A stretch of DNA of 64,000 bases from Rhodospirillales bacterium URHD0017 (GCA_900110395.1 FODP01000015.1:90706-154705); one strand, 5' to 3'. Counted from the stretch's first letter, positions 45,196 to 52,908 are shown. Translations and numbers: made by a program. The notes: a model not told the origin generated them from the sequence alone.

Positions 45196-46117
45196 CCGCC
45201 AAGGCACTGCGCCAGATGTCGAGGCGGTGGCCGCGGCCCGTGCGGTCCTGGAAGAAGTTGACCAGGGGCACGCGGCCGGCGAGCGCCGCTGCGAGCGAGA
45301 AGGTCGAGTACTTGGTCATCTGGACGATCGCCGAGCAGCGCGCCAGGGCGAAGAAGTCGGCCAGCGCCGGGGCGCCGACGAGCCCGCACGGCGCTTGCCC
45401 GGGATCCGGCAGCACCGCCGTGCCGCCCCTTGCCTGCAGATGGGCGACCAGCCGGGCGCGGTAGGCGGCATCGTCAGAGCACACGAAAATCGGCCGCCGC
45501 CAGGCGATGCAGCCTTCCAGGTAGGCCAGCGCCTGCGCCTCGAGCGCCCGCCAGGTGGTCTCGCCCATGTCGATGGCGGTCTCATCGGTCACAAGTTTGT
45601 CACCGAGCCGCACATGCAGGCCAATACAACCATCGATACTGTTGGGAATTGCGGACAGTATCGAGGGGGCAGGCTGCGTGCGTGACGCAGCGTCGCGATA
45701 GGCGGCGATCACGCAGGCCAGCGGCATCGCCGGATCGAGCGCGTGGAACGCGAGATCGGCGTGCAAGCGTTCAGGCGGAGAGTTCCCCCAAATCATTCCG
45801 GCGCGCAGCACGATCTGCCTCGGTCCGCCGGGAAGCTGCACGAGGCCACGCTCGTTCAAGGCGACGTGGCTGAAGTGGTCCGACAACGCCACGGCGCCAG
45901 CCGGCGGCGCAGGGACGAATGTGCATCCGGCGATCGCAAATCCGTCCGTGCCGTAGTCGCCGACGAAGCTCGCAAAATGCCGTCCTGCATGCCACCGAAC
46001 GCACAGCAGCGACTGCGGATCGTGCAGCGTGGCGATCGTGCGCGCGGCCCAGAGATCGAGCAGTCGATCGCCGAGGCCCGAGCGACATTGCAGATCGTGG
46101 AAGAAGATCGTCGACAT
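45191..46117 (-). CDS. Fucosyltransferase-like glycosyltransferase
   Basis: A 308-residue cytosolic protein. It begins with FFHDLQCRSGLGDRLLDLWA, like enzymes that start with a Gly-rich nucleotide-sugar site, and has IGLHVRLGDKLV at about residues 165-176 (the HxRxGD motif of GT11/GT23/O-fucosyltransferases), then FVCSDDAAYRARLVAHL and VQMTKYSTFSLAAALAGRVP, which matches the C-terminal donor-site loop of alpha-1,2-fucosyltransferases. The family is inferred from these motifs alone. Divergent from the PPQ-repeat gene with a 182-bp gap that presumably holds both promoters. Confidence 0.6.
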   Translation of the reverse strand: MSTIFFHDLQCRSGLGDRLLDLWAARTIATLHDPQSLLCVRWHAGRHFASFVGDYGTDGFAIAGCTFVPAPPAGAVALSDHFSHVALNERGLVQLPGGPRQIVLRAGMIWGNSPPERLHADLAFHALDPAMPLACVIAAYRDAASRTQPAPSILSAIPNSIDGCIGLHVRLGDKLVTDETAIDMGETTWRALEAQALAYLEGCIAWRRPIFVCSDDAAYRARLVAHLQARGGTAVLPDPGQAPCGLVGAPALADFFALARCSAIVQMTKYSTFSLAAALAGRVPLVNFFQDRTGRGHRLDIWRSALAG

Positions 46118-46299
46118 GACACGAAGCCTCTCTTCTGCTCGCGACGACATGCCAATGTAAGATAGTCAAAACGATGCGTTGTGTTCTCCCCAAAATGAAG
46201 ATTGCCGACGAGCATCGTGGAGGATCATCGTAGCTGCAGGGGTGAAGCCCAAACAAACAACAAGTCAAAAGGGGTGCGACTCACGCAGGAGATCAAGCC

Positions 46300-47067
46300 A
46301 TGATTCCTCCGCAGACATTCCCACCGCAGATCTTCCCGCCACAAGTTTTTCCACCTCAGGTTTTCCCGCCGCAAGTCTTCCCGCCGCAAGTCTTCCCGCC
46401 ACAAGTCTTCCCGCCGCAGATCTACCCGCCGTTGGTGTTCACACCACCGCCGATCTACACCATCCCGCCGCAGTTCACGCTGCCGCCGCAGTTCACCCTG
46501 CCGCCCATCTACACGGTGCCGCCGCAGTTCACCTTCCCGCCGCAGTTCACGCTGCCGCCGGTCTACACCATCCCGCCGCAGTTCACGCTGCCGCCGCAGT
46601 TCACGATCCCACCGCAGTTCCTGACGATACCGCCGCAGATCACGGTGCCGCCGCAACTGGCGCCGCAATTCGAGGTGCCGCGGCAGCTGCCGCCACAGCC
46701 GGTGCCATCGCAGTTCCCACCGCAGATCCCGCCGCAGCTCGTACCGCCGCAGATCCAGACCTTCCCGCCGCAGTTCACCCTGCCGCCGGTCTACACCATC
46801 CCGCCGCAGTTCACGCTGCCACCGATCTATACGGTGCCGCCGCAGTTCACTTACCCGCCGCAGTTCACCTTCCCACCGCAGTTCACCTTCCCACCGCAGT
46901 TCACGCTGCCACCGATCTACACGGTGCCGCCGCAGTTCACTTACCCGCCGCAGTTCACCTTCCCACCACAGTTCACGATCCCACCGCAGTTCCTGACGGT
47001 GGCGCCGCAGATCATGGTGCCGCCGCAACTGGCGCCTCAGTTCACGCCGCAAGGCGGGCCGGGCTGA
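46300..47067 (+). CDS. PPQ-repeat protein: low-complexity Pro/Gln/Phe/Thr repeat polypeptide
   Basis: A 255-residue protein made almost entirely of short repeats. It starts with about eight copies of a five-residue unit (FPPQV/FPPQI), then about 25 six-residue units of the form PPQFT plus L, I, F, V or Y, or PPIYTV. Pro, Gln, Phe, Thr, Ile, Val, Leu and Tyr make up nearly everything; there is no Cys, Lys, His, Asn, Asp or Trp, and hardly any charge. Two larger modules each end in a variant of PPQFLT...PPQLAPQF, showing an internal duplication. No signal peptide is visible. The ATG follows AGGAGA by 8 bases, which selects this frame; the other frames also stay open because the repeat has no stops. 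First gene of the run with the borosin-like precursor, methyltransferase and GalNAc-transferase-like gene. Thr and Tyr recur regularly and may be modification sites. Family not recognised. Confidence 0.75.
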   Translation: MIPPQTFPPQIFPPQVFPPQVFPPQVFPPQVFPPQVFPPQIYPPLVFTPPPIYTIPPQFTLPPQFTLPPIYTVPPQFTFPPQFTLPPVYTIPPQFTLPPQFTIPPQFLTIPPQITVPPQLAPQFEVPRQLPPQPVPSQFPPQIPPQLVPPQIQTFPPQFTLPPVYTIPPQFTLPPIYTVPPQFTYPPQFTFPPQFTFPPQFTLPPIYTVPPQFTYPPQFTFPPQFTIPPQFLTVAPQIMVPPQLAPQFTPQGGPG

Positions 47068-47077
47068 GCGATCCAGG

Positions 47078-47151
47078 CTTGCGGTGACGCAACGAGGTCG
47101 ACGCACTGGCGACGCACTGGCGACGCACTGGCGCCGACCTCGCCCCGCAAG
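47078..47151 (+). promoter_or_regulatory. Structured intergenic region with three 11-bp repeats
   Basis: Between the PPQ-repeat gene and the precursor gene, CGACGCACTGG is repeated three times (47099-47131). This lies inside nested inverted repeats: CTTGCGG (47078-47084) with CCGCAAG (47145-47151), and GAGGTCG (47094-47100) with CGACCTC (47135-47141). It could be a partial terminator or an RNA element adjusting downstream expression. Confidence 0.55.
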
Positions 47152-47189
47152 TCATCGCAGCGGACTTGGAGCAGAACGGGAGGAATGCC

Positions 47190-47558
47190 ATGGAAGCGGA
47201 AGTGCTGAACTTCCTGACCCGGCTTGCGACGGAGCCGGAACTGTACAGCGCTTGGCTGCGCGACCCTCAGGCCGCGATGAAGCTGCACGGCCTCGACGAC
47301 AGATCGCAAAAGGCGCTGTGCAGCGGCGACGCCCTGCAGGTGCATCGGGCGATCAGCGCCCAGGCTGCGGCCGACGAGAAGGCCGCCGAGGAATCGATGG
47401 AACGCGCCCAGCAGGTTTCCGCCATCCTCGAATCGGACCCGCGCGTCGCGCTGTGGCTGCAGAACCACTACTACCAGTCGCTGATGACCTGGCTCTCGGG
47501 AGCGAGCACGGCCGCCCAGCCGACCGGCGGCCAGAGCACCCCCGCAGGCCACGCCTGA
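47190..47558 (+). CDS. Split-borosin-type precursor peptide
   Basis: A 122-residue protein. Residues about 4-48 form the helical leader (borosin binding domain) seen in precursors such as SonA of Shewanella: VLNFLTRLATEPELYSAWLR then DPQAAMKLHGLDDRSQKALC and SGD, compared with the recalled SonA pattern N-P-E-A-V-M-R-x-H-G-L-T-D-E...TGD. A charged helical linker (about 50-80) and a hydrophobic segment ALWLQNHYYQSLMTWLSG (87-104) follow, then a Ser/Thr/Pro/Gly-rich tail ASTAAQPTGGQSTPAGHA. The core is probably in the last 35 residues. The ATG follows GGGAGGA, and the methyltransferase gene is 32 bp downstream. It is longer than SonA, so the cut and modified sites are unknown. Confidence 0.75.
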   Translation: MEAEVLNFLTRLATEPELYSAWLRDPQAAMKLHGLDDRSQKALCSGDALQVHRAISAQAAADEKAAEESMERAQQVSAILESDPRVALWLQNHYYQSLMTWLSGASTAAQPTGGQSTPAGHA

Positions 47559-47590
47559 GACCACCTCATCATCGCAAGAGGAACAAGACG

Positions 47591-48418
47591 ATGTCCTCAT
47601 CCGACAACGGCCATTCCCAGAACGGCGAACAGCGCGGCTCGCTGACCGCTGTCGGCACCGGCATCCGCGCCGTCGGCCAGCTCACCGTCGAGGCGATCGC
47701 CCACATGCGCGCTGCCGACAAGCTCCTGTACTGCGTCGGCGATCCGATCGCCGAGCATGTCGTCAAGAGCATGAACGAGAACGGCGCCGAATCGATGTTT
47801 CACTACTATGAGGAAAACAAGCCCCGGGCGCAGACCTATGAGCAGATGATCCAGCGCATGCTGGAATGCGTGCGCGAGGGGATGCAGACCTGCGTGGCGC
47901 TCTATGGCCATCCCGGCGTCTTCGCCTGGCCGGCGCACGAGGCGATCCGGCGGGCGCGCGGCGAAGGCTACGAGGCCCGCATGCTGCCCGCGGTGTCGGC
48001 CGAGGATTGCCTGTTCGCCGACTGCGGCATCGACCCGGCGATGACCGGCTGCCAGTCCTACGAGGCGACCGATTTCATGATCAACGGCCGCGTCATCGAC
48101 ACGTCGAGCACCGTCATCCTGTGGCAGATCGGCGTGCTGGGCGACTGGTCGTTCAAGACCGGCGCCTACGACACCTCGTCGATGCCGCTGCTGCTCGAGC
48201 GCCTGCGGCTGTTCTATCCCGCGAACCATCAGGCCATCGTCTACGAAGCGGCGGTCTATCCCGGCTGCAAGCCGACGATCCGCCCGATACCGCTGTTCTC
48301 GTTGCCGTGGTCGGGCGTCACCGCCATGTCGACGCTCTGCATCCCGCCCGCGCGCGCGCCGGCGGGAGATCCCAGCATCTACGCCCGGCTGCCGCAGTAC
48401 GGGCAGCAGCAGCGGTAG
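47591..48418 (+). CDS. Borosin-type peptide backbone alpha-N-methyltransferase (tetrapyrrole methylase fold)
   Basis: A 275-residue SAM-dependent enzyme of the tetrapyrrole methylase fold. SAM-binding GSLTAVGTGIRAVGQLT is at 16-32. Residues Y73, R79 and Y83 (in HYYEENKPRAQTYEQM) keep the 6- and 4-residue spacing of the catalytic Tyr66/Arg72/Tyr76 recalled for the omphalotin enzyme OphMA. Further matches to SonM are VALYGHPGVFAWPAHEAI, VSAEDCLFADCGIDP, QSYEATDFM, LWQIGVLG and IPPAR near the end. True corrin or uroporphyrinogen methylases have no such YEQM motif, and no cobalamin genes are nearby. It should methylate backbone amides of the preceding precursor. The ATG has AGAGGAAC upstream. Confidence 0.85.
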   Translation: MSSSDNGHSQNGEQRGSLTAVGTGIRAVGQLTVEAIAHMRAADKLLYCVGDPIAEHVVKSMNENGAESMFHYYEENKPRAQTYEQMIQRMLECVREGMQTCVALYGHPGVFAWPAHEAIRRARGEGYEARMLPAVSAEDCLFADCGIDPAMTGCQSYEATDFMINGRVIDTSSTVILWQIGVLGDWSFKTGAYDTSSMPLLLERLRLFYPANHQAIVYEAAVYPGCKPTIRPIPLFSLPWSGVTAMSTLCIPPARAPAGDPSIYARLPQYGQQQR

Positions 48419-48423
48419 CAGCG

Positions 48424-49314
48424 ATGCCGGCGCCGCAGGTCAGCGTCGTCATTCCCTCGCGCAACGAGGGGGCCAACCTCGCCTACACCGTGCACTGGAT
48501 CCTGGCCAACACACGCCAGCCGGAGTTCGAGATCATCGTGGTCGACGATGGATCGACCGATGAGTCGGTCCGCCAGGTCGAGCAGTGCTACGGCGGCAGC
48601 GGACGATTGCGCATCGTCGCCGGCGAACGCCAGGGACCGGGACGCGCCCGCAATCTCGGCGCGCGCGCGGCCCGCGGCGCCCAGGTGGTGTTCCTCGACG
48701 GGCATTGCTACACGCCGCCGGGCTGGCTCGCCGACTTGGTGGCGCCGCTTGCCGATCCCGGCATCGGCCTGGTCGGCTGCGCCTTCGCCGACCTGCGCCG
48801 GCCGGGCCACGGCGTCGGCGTCGGCTGCACCTGGGGCACGTCGGCCCTCGACATGGTGTGGCTGCAGCAGCAGTCGACCGACGTCTACGCGGTGCCCTTG
48901 CTGCCGGGCGGCTGCCAGGCGATGCGCACCGGCGATTTCCTGTCATTCGGCATCTACGATCCCGGCATGCGCCATATCGGCAGCGAGGGCGAGGAGCAGA
49001 GCCTGCGCTGCTGGCTGATGGGCTACCAAGTCGTGGTGCAGCCCAGCGTCGTGGTGCATCACCTGTTCCGCGACAAGCCGCCCTACGAGGTGAGGCCGGG
49101 CGAGCTGATCTACAACAGGCTGCGGCTTGCCCTCATGCACTTCTCGACCTCGCGCGCGGTGCGGGTGATGGATGCCTTCAAGTTCGTACCGTCCTTTTCC
49201 GATCAGATCCTGGCGCTGATCGGGAGCGACACGATGGAACAGCGCTCGCTATGGCACGAGCGACGCAAGTGCAGCGACGACTGGTTCTGCGAGCGGTTCG
49301 CCGTCCCGGTGTGA
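48424..49314 (+). CDS. Polypeptide GalNAc-transferase-like glycosyltransferase (GT27/GT2)
   Basis: A 296-residue GT-A enzyme starting 5 bp after the methyltransferase. Residues VSVVIPSRNEGANLAYTVHW (6-25) and IIVVDDGSTDES form the UDP-sugar site. Unlike ordinary GT2 enzymes it has the eukaryotic mucin-type GalNAc-transferase set: FLDGHCYTPPGWLADL with a D-x-H metal motif (D92, H94), LLPGGCQAMRTGDFLSFGIY then DPGM, GSEGEEQSLRCWLMGYQ (matching the W-G-G-E-N-x-E-x-S-x-R-x-W-x-x-G motif), and VVHHLFRDKPPYEV (matching VGHVFR...PY). There is no membrane anchor or lectin domain. It may O-glycosylate Ser/Thr in the precursor tail or the PPQ-repeat protein; donor and acceptor are inferred. Confidence 0.75.
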   Translation: MPAPQVSVVIPSRNEGANLAYTVHWILANTRQPEFEIIVVDDGSTDESVRQVEQCYGGSGRLRIVAGERQGPGRARNLGARAARGAQVVFLDGHCYTPPGWLADLVAPLADPGIGLVGCAFADLRRPGHGVGVGCTWGTSALDMVWLQQQSTDVYAVPLLPGGCQAMRTGDFLSFGIYDPGMRHIGSEGEEQSLRCWLMGYQVVVQPSVVVHHLFRDKPPYEVRPGELIYNRLRLALMHFSTSRAVRVMDAFKFVPSFSDQILALIGSDTMEQRSLWHERRKCSDDWFCERFAVPV

Positions 49315-49444
49315 CGGTCGACGAGGCCCGCCAAGCGGTATTCTGACCCACCCGGCAGGCCCCTCTGACCGGTTGCAGGCCCCGGCCGGCTGGCGCATTT
49401 TCGCGGCCCAAACCTCAGCCTCACCACGCCAAGGGCCCTTTGCC

Positions 49445-51310
49445 ATGACCTCGCGCACCGTCCTCATCGACCGCCATCCCGGCCGCAGCTCGCAGTCGAT
49501 CGGCGTCGCCCGTGCGCTCGGCACCGATCCCGACCTGATCCACGAGCCGTCGGTCGGCGTCGTCGGCACTAAGGGCGACAGCCAGTGCTACCTCGGCGTC
49601 ATGTCCAAGGTCGACGCCATCCATGACGAGCTGAAGGGCCGCATCGGCAGCGGACAGGGCCAGCTCAAGCTGCGGCTGGTCCAGCCCGAATACACCATCG
49701 CCACCTCCGACGGCATCCGCAACGGCACGCGCGAGATGCGCTACTCGCTGATCGGCCGCGAGGTCACGCACGATGCGCTGTGCGAGCATCTCAGCGCCAC
49801 CGGGCTGGTCGGCACCATCGCCGTCGTCGCCTGCGACAAGCCGCCAGTCGGCACGCTCGCCGCCCTGCTCGAGCACAACCGGCCGGCCATCATCATGTCG
49901 GACGGCTCGATCCATCCCGGCACCGACCCCAAGACCGGCGAGGCGATCGACCTCGTGACCGCCTACCAGGTCGCCGGCCATCCCGACGCCGAGTATCGCC
50001 ACCGCATCGCCTGTCATGCCTGCCCCGGCATCGGCAGCTGCGGCGGCATCTTCACTTACAACACCATGCAGACCTTCATCGGCGTGGTCGGCATGGAACC
50101 GCTGCACATGGTGGCGCCGCCGTCCGACGATCCGCGCCGGCTGAAAGAGTTCCCCAAGGAGCTGGTCGGCCATCTCGAGAACCTGATGGCCAAGGACCTG
50201 AAGCCGCGCGATATCGTCGTGCGCGATTCGCTGCGCAACGCCACGATCGTGGCGATGGCGATCGGCGGCTCGACCAACGTGACCCTGCATGCGCCGGAGA
50301 TCGCGCGCGCCGCGGGCTATGCCGACTTCTGGAAGGACATCATCACGCCGGAGGAGTTCAACTACCTCTCCCAGCACGTCGTGCCCGTGCTCACCGACGC
50401 GCGGCCCTACGGCAAGTACTCGATGGTCGACATCGACCGGGTGGGCGGCATCCAGGTGATTGTCGCTGAGTTCCTCGACGCGGGTTTGCTGAACGGCGAG
50501 GTGATGACCTGCACCGGCGAGACGCTGGCGGCCCAGGTCAAGCGGCTCGGCGCCAAGCGGGCCGACGGCACGGTGATCTACAGCGTCGACAAGCCTTATA
50601 AGCCGACCGGTGGGCTGCGCGTGCTGGGCGGCAACCTGTCGCCGGATTTTTCCGCCATCCTCAAGCTCGCGGGCGTCGAGGGCGGCCTGGAGAACAACAT
50701 CTTCCGCGGCAAGGCCCGCATCTTCGAGGGCGAGCAGGGCCTGCTCGATGCGCTCGACAAGGCGCCCGGGCAATTCCAGAACCATGACATGGTGATCGTG
50801 CGCTACGAGGGGCCGAGCGGCGCGCCGGGCATGCCGGAGATGCTCGATCCGACCTCGCGCATCACGACCCTCTGCCGCGAACGCGGCATCATCGTCGGCC
50901 TGATGACCGATGCACGCTTCTCGGGCGGATCGGTCGGCCTGGTGATCGGCCATGTCGGCCCCGAAGCGGCGCTGGGCGGCCCGATCGCCTTCATCGAGAA
51001 CGGCGACGAGATCGTCGTCGACCTCAACACCAACGAGCTCACCTGCACGGCGCTCGCCGACCCGGCCACCCTCGCCAAGCGCAAGGCGGCCTGGGAGAAG
51101 GTCGTCGCCGGCAATGGCGGCATCCATCCCAACTGCGGTGCAGCCGACACCCGCCTGCTCCATCGCGCCCGCCTCACCGCCGTACCCGCCACGCGCGGCG
51201 GCGGCCTGCATCCCAACCGCGAGATCTGGGTGCGCGATCCGCGCCAGGCCGAGCGGTCAGGCTTCAGGCTCGGCAACAAGCACCGGCCGCAGGCGAACAA
51301 GGCGTTCTAG
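49445..51310 (+). CDS. IlvD/Edd family dehydratase
   Basis: A 621-residue Fe-S dehydratase of the dihydroxyacid dehydratase/phosphogluconate or sugar-acid dehydratase family. It has VACDKPPVGTLAALLEHNRP with the first cluster Cys, HACPGIGSCGGIFTYNTMQT with the next, GGSTNVTLHAPEIARAAG, and the C-terminal active region MTDARFSGGSVGLVIGHVGPEA with GHVGPEAALGGPIAFIENGD. The usual C-x-G-M-x-T-x-N is changed to CGGIFTYN, which suits a paralogue acting on sugar acids rather than valine/isoleucine synthesis. Separated from the modification genes by 130 bp; probably unrelated to them. Confidence 0.87.
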   Translation: MTSRTVLIDRHPGRSSQSIGVARALGTDPDLIHEPSVGVVGTKGDSQCYLGVMSKVDAIHDELKGRIGSGQGQLKLRLVQPEYTIATSDGIRNGTREMRYSLIGREVTHDALCEHLSATGLVGTIAVVACDKPPVGTLAALLEHNRPAIIMSDGSIHPGTDPKTGEAIDLVTAYQVAGHPDAEYRHRIACHACPGIGSCGGIFTYNTMQTFIGVVGMEPLHMVAPPSDDPRRLKEFPKELVGHLENLMAKDLKPRDIVVRDSLRNATIVAMAIGGSTNVTLHAPEIARAAGYADFWKDIITPEEFNYLSQHVVPVLTDARPYGKYSMVDIDRVGGIQVIVAEFLDAGLLNGEVMTCTGETLAAQVKRLGAKRADGTVIYSVDKPYKPTGGLRVLGGNLSPDFSAILKLAGVEGGLENNIFRGKARIFEGEQGLLDALDKAPGQFQNHDMVIVRYEGPSGAPGMPEMLDPTSRITTLCRERGIIVGLMTDARFSGGSVGLVIGHVGPEAALGGPIAFIENGDEIVVDLNTNELTCTALADPATLAKRKAAWEKVVAGNGGIHPNCGAADTRLLHRARLTAVPATRGGGLHPNREIWVRDPRQAERSGFRLGNKHRPQANKAF

Positions 51311-51415
51311 CGCCGCGCCGCGCGCGCCAGGTATTCCCGGCGGAGGTTGGACAAGACGCGGCGCGTCTATATCGTCTCCTGGCTGCTGCCCAACCCTCGA
51401 CGCCAAGAGGCTGTG

Positions 51416-52801
51416 ATGTCACTCACCAACGCGCCCGATCCCGCCATCCGCCAGGCCGTCGTGCAGCAGGACCTGAAAAACGTCCTGCATCCCATCGTCC
51501 AGCACAAGGCGCTGGAGGCCAAGCAGATCGTGGTGACCGGGGCCGAAGGCTCGACGATCTACGATGCCGATGGCACCGCCTATCTCGATGCCATGGCCGG
51601 ACTGTGGTGCGTCAACATCGGTTACGGCCGCGCCGAACTGGCCGAGGTGGCGGCGGAGCAGCTGCGGCAGCTCGCGTATTTCCCGCATACCGCGATGAAC
51701 GTGCCGGCGGCGGCGCTGGCCGAGAAGATCAACGAGCTGATGGGCGGCGGCTATCACACCTACTTCGTCAACTCGGGCTCCGAGGCGAACGAGGCGGGCT
51801 TCAAGATCGCCCGCCAGTACATGAAGCACGAGCATCCCGGGCACTATCGCTTCAAGACCATCAGCCGCTACTTCTCCTATCACGGCACGACCATGGCGAC
51901 CCTGGACGCCGGCGGCATGGGTGAGCGCAAGGCGAAGTTCGAACCGTACTCGGGCGACTTCGTGCACGTCGCCCATCCCTATTGCTATCGCTGCCCGTTC
52001 GGCCTCGACTATCCGAGCTGCGGCATGGCCTGCGTGAAGAACATGGAGACCACCATCCTGGGCGAAGGTCCCGAGACGGTGGCCGAAGTGCTGGTCGAGC
52101 CGATCATGAGCGGCGTCGGCGTCGCCGTGCCGCCCGATGAATATCTGCCCGAGGTCGAGAAGCTCTGCCGCAAGTACGGCATCCTTCTGCACGTCGACGA
52201 GGTGATCAACGGCTTCGGCCGCACCGGCAAGATGTTCGCCCACCAGCACTACGACGTCGCACCCGACATCGTGGCGATCGCCAAGGGCATCTCGAGCGCC
52301 TACCTGCCGATCGCGGCGACCGTGGTGAAGAACAGCGTGTTCGACAGCTTCTACGGCGAGGCCTCGGAGAACCGCCAGGTCGGCCAGGTCAACACCTACG
52401 GCGGGCACCCGGTCTCGGCCGCGGTCGCCGTCCGCAACATCGAGATCCTGGAAGCCGAGAAACTCGCCGAACGCGCCGCCGACGTGGGCGCCTACCTGCA
52501 GGACGGACTGCGCACCTTGATGAAGAAGCACAAGGTCGTGGGCGACGTCCGCGGCAAGGGCCTGCTGATCGGCGTCGAGCTGGTGAAGGACCGCACCACC
52601 AAGGAGCCGGTCGACGCCAAGGCCATCACCGCCGTCCACGAATTCTGCCGCGACAACGGCCTTCTGGTCGGCCGGTCGGTCGGCGGGCGGCGCTACGGCA
52701 ACACCATCACCATGTCGCCACCGCTGGTGATCACCCGTGCCGAGTGCGACCGGATCGTCGAAACGCTGGATCGCGCATTGGCGACGGTGGACTTCGGCTG
52801 A
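51416..52801 (+). CDS. Class III aminotransferase (omega-amino acid/taurine:pyruvate type)
   Basis: A 461-residue PLP enzyme. It has the family segments LDAMAGLWCVNIGYGRAELA, FVNSGSEANEAGFKIARQYM, SRYFSYHGTTMATLDAGGMG, VLVEPIMSGVGVAVPP, LHVDEVINGFGRTGKMFA and the Schiff-base Lys in IVAIAKGISSAYLP. A cysteine-rich insert, YCYRCPFGLDYPSCGMACVK, recalls taurine-pyruvate aminotransferase-like members. It probably moves an amino group from an omega-amine to pyruvate. Start ATG follows AAGAGG; 105 bp after the IlvD-type gene. Confidence 0.85.
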   Translation: MSLTNAPDPAIRQAVVQQDLKNVLHPIVQHKALEAKQIVVTGAEGSTIYDADGTAYLDAMAGLWCVNIGYGRAELAEVAAEQLRQLAYFPHTAMNVPAAALAEKINELMGGGYHTYFVNSGSEANEAGFKIARQYMKHEHPGHYRFKTISRYFSYHGTTMATLDAGGMGERKAKFEPYSGDFVHVAHPYCYRCPFGLDYPSCGMACVKNMETTILGEGPETVAEVLVEPIMSGVGVAVPPDEYLPEVEKLCRKYGILLHVDEVINGFGRTGKMFAHQHYDVAPDIVAIAKGISSAYLPIAATVVKNSVFDSFYGEASENRQVGQVNTYGGHPVSAAVAVRNIEILEAEKLAERAADVGAYLQDGLRTLMKKHKVVGDVRGKGLLIGVELVKDRTTKEPVDAKAITAVHEFCRDNGLLVGRSVGGRRYGNTITMSPPLVITRAECDRIVETLDRALATVDFG

Positions 52802-52867
52802 AGCCACTGCTCGGCCAATGGCGGGTTGACGCCGGCGCGTGTCGAAGGCTGACCGGCCTCTGATTTT

Positions 52868-52908
52868 TGTCAACTGAAGTTGACAGTCCGTCAACTGCAA
52901 TTTACAAT
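52868..52908 (+). promoter_or_regulatory. Toxin-antitoxin promoter with overlapping operator
   Basis: TGTCAACTGAAGTTGACA (52868-52885) is a perfect 18-bp palindrome. Its last six bases are a consensus -35 box TTGACA (52880-52885), followed after exactly 17 bp by TACAAT (52903-52908). A further half-site GTCAACT lies in the spacer at 52890-52896. Binding of an antitoxin or toxin-antitoxin complex would block RNA polymerase. Transcription would start near 52915, at the GTG of the toxin frame. Confidence 0.8.

Noticed and set aside
46225..47106. Long minus-strand and alternative plus-strand open frames across the PPQ-repeat gene
   Set aside because: The repeat unit has no stop in any frame, so all frames stay open. 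Only the plus frame starting at 46300 has a well-placed ribosome binding site and a regular PPQ pattern; the others are shadow translations.
47099..47131. Short CRISPR-like array
   Set aside because: The three 11-bp repeats are directly adjacent without spacers and no cas genes are present; it is a simple tandem repeat.
47591..48418. Assignment of the methyltransferase to cobalamin or siroheme synthesis
   Set aside because: No cob, cys or hem genes are nearby, and the Y-x5-R-x3-YEQM set and adjacent leader-domain precursor fit the borosin enzymes better.
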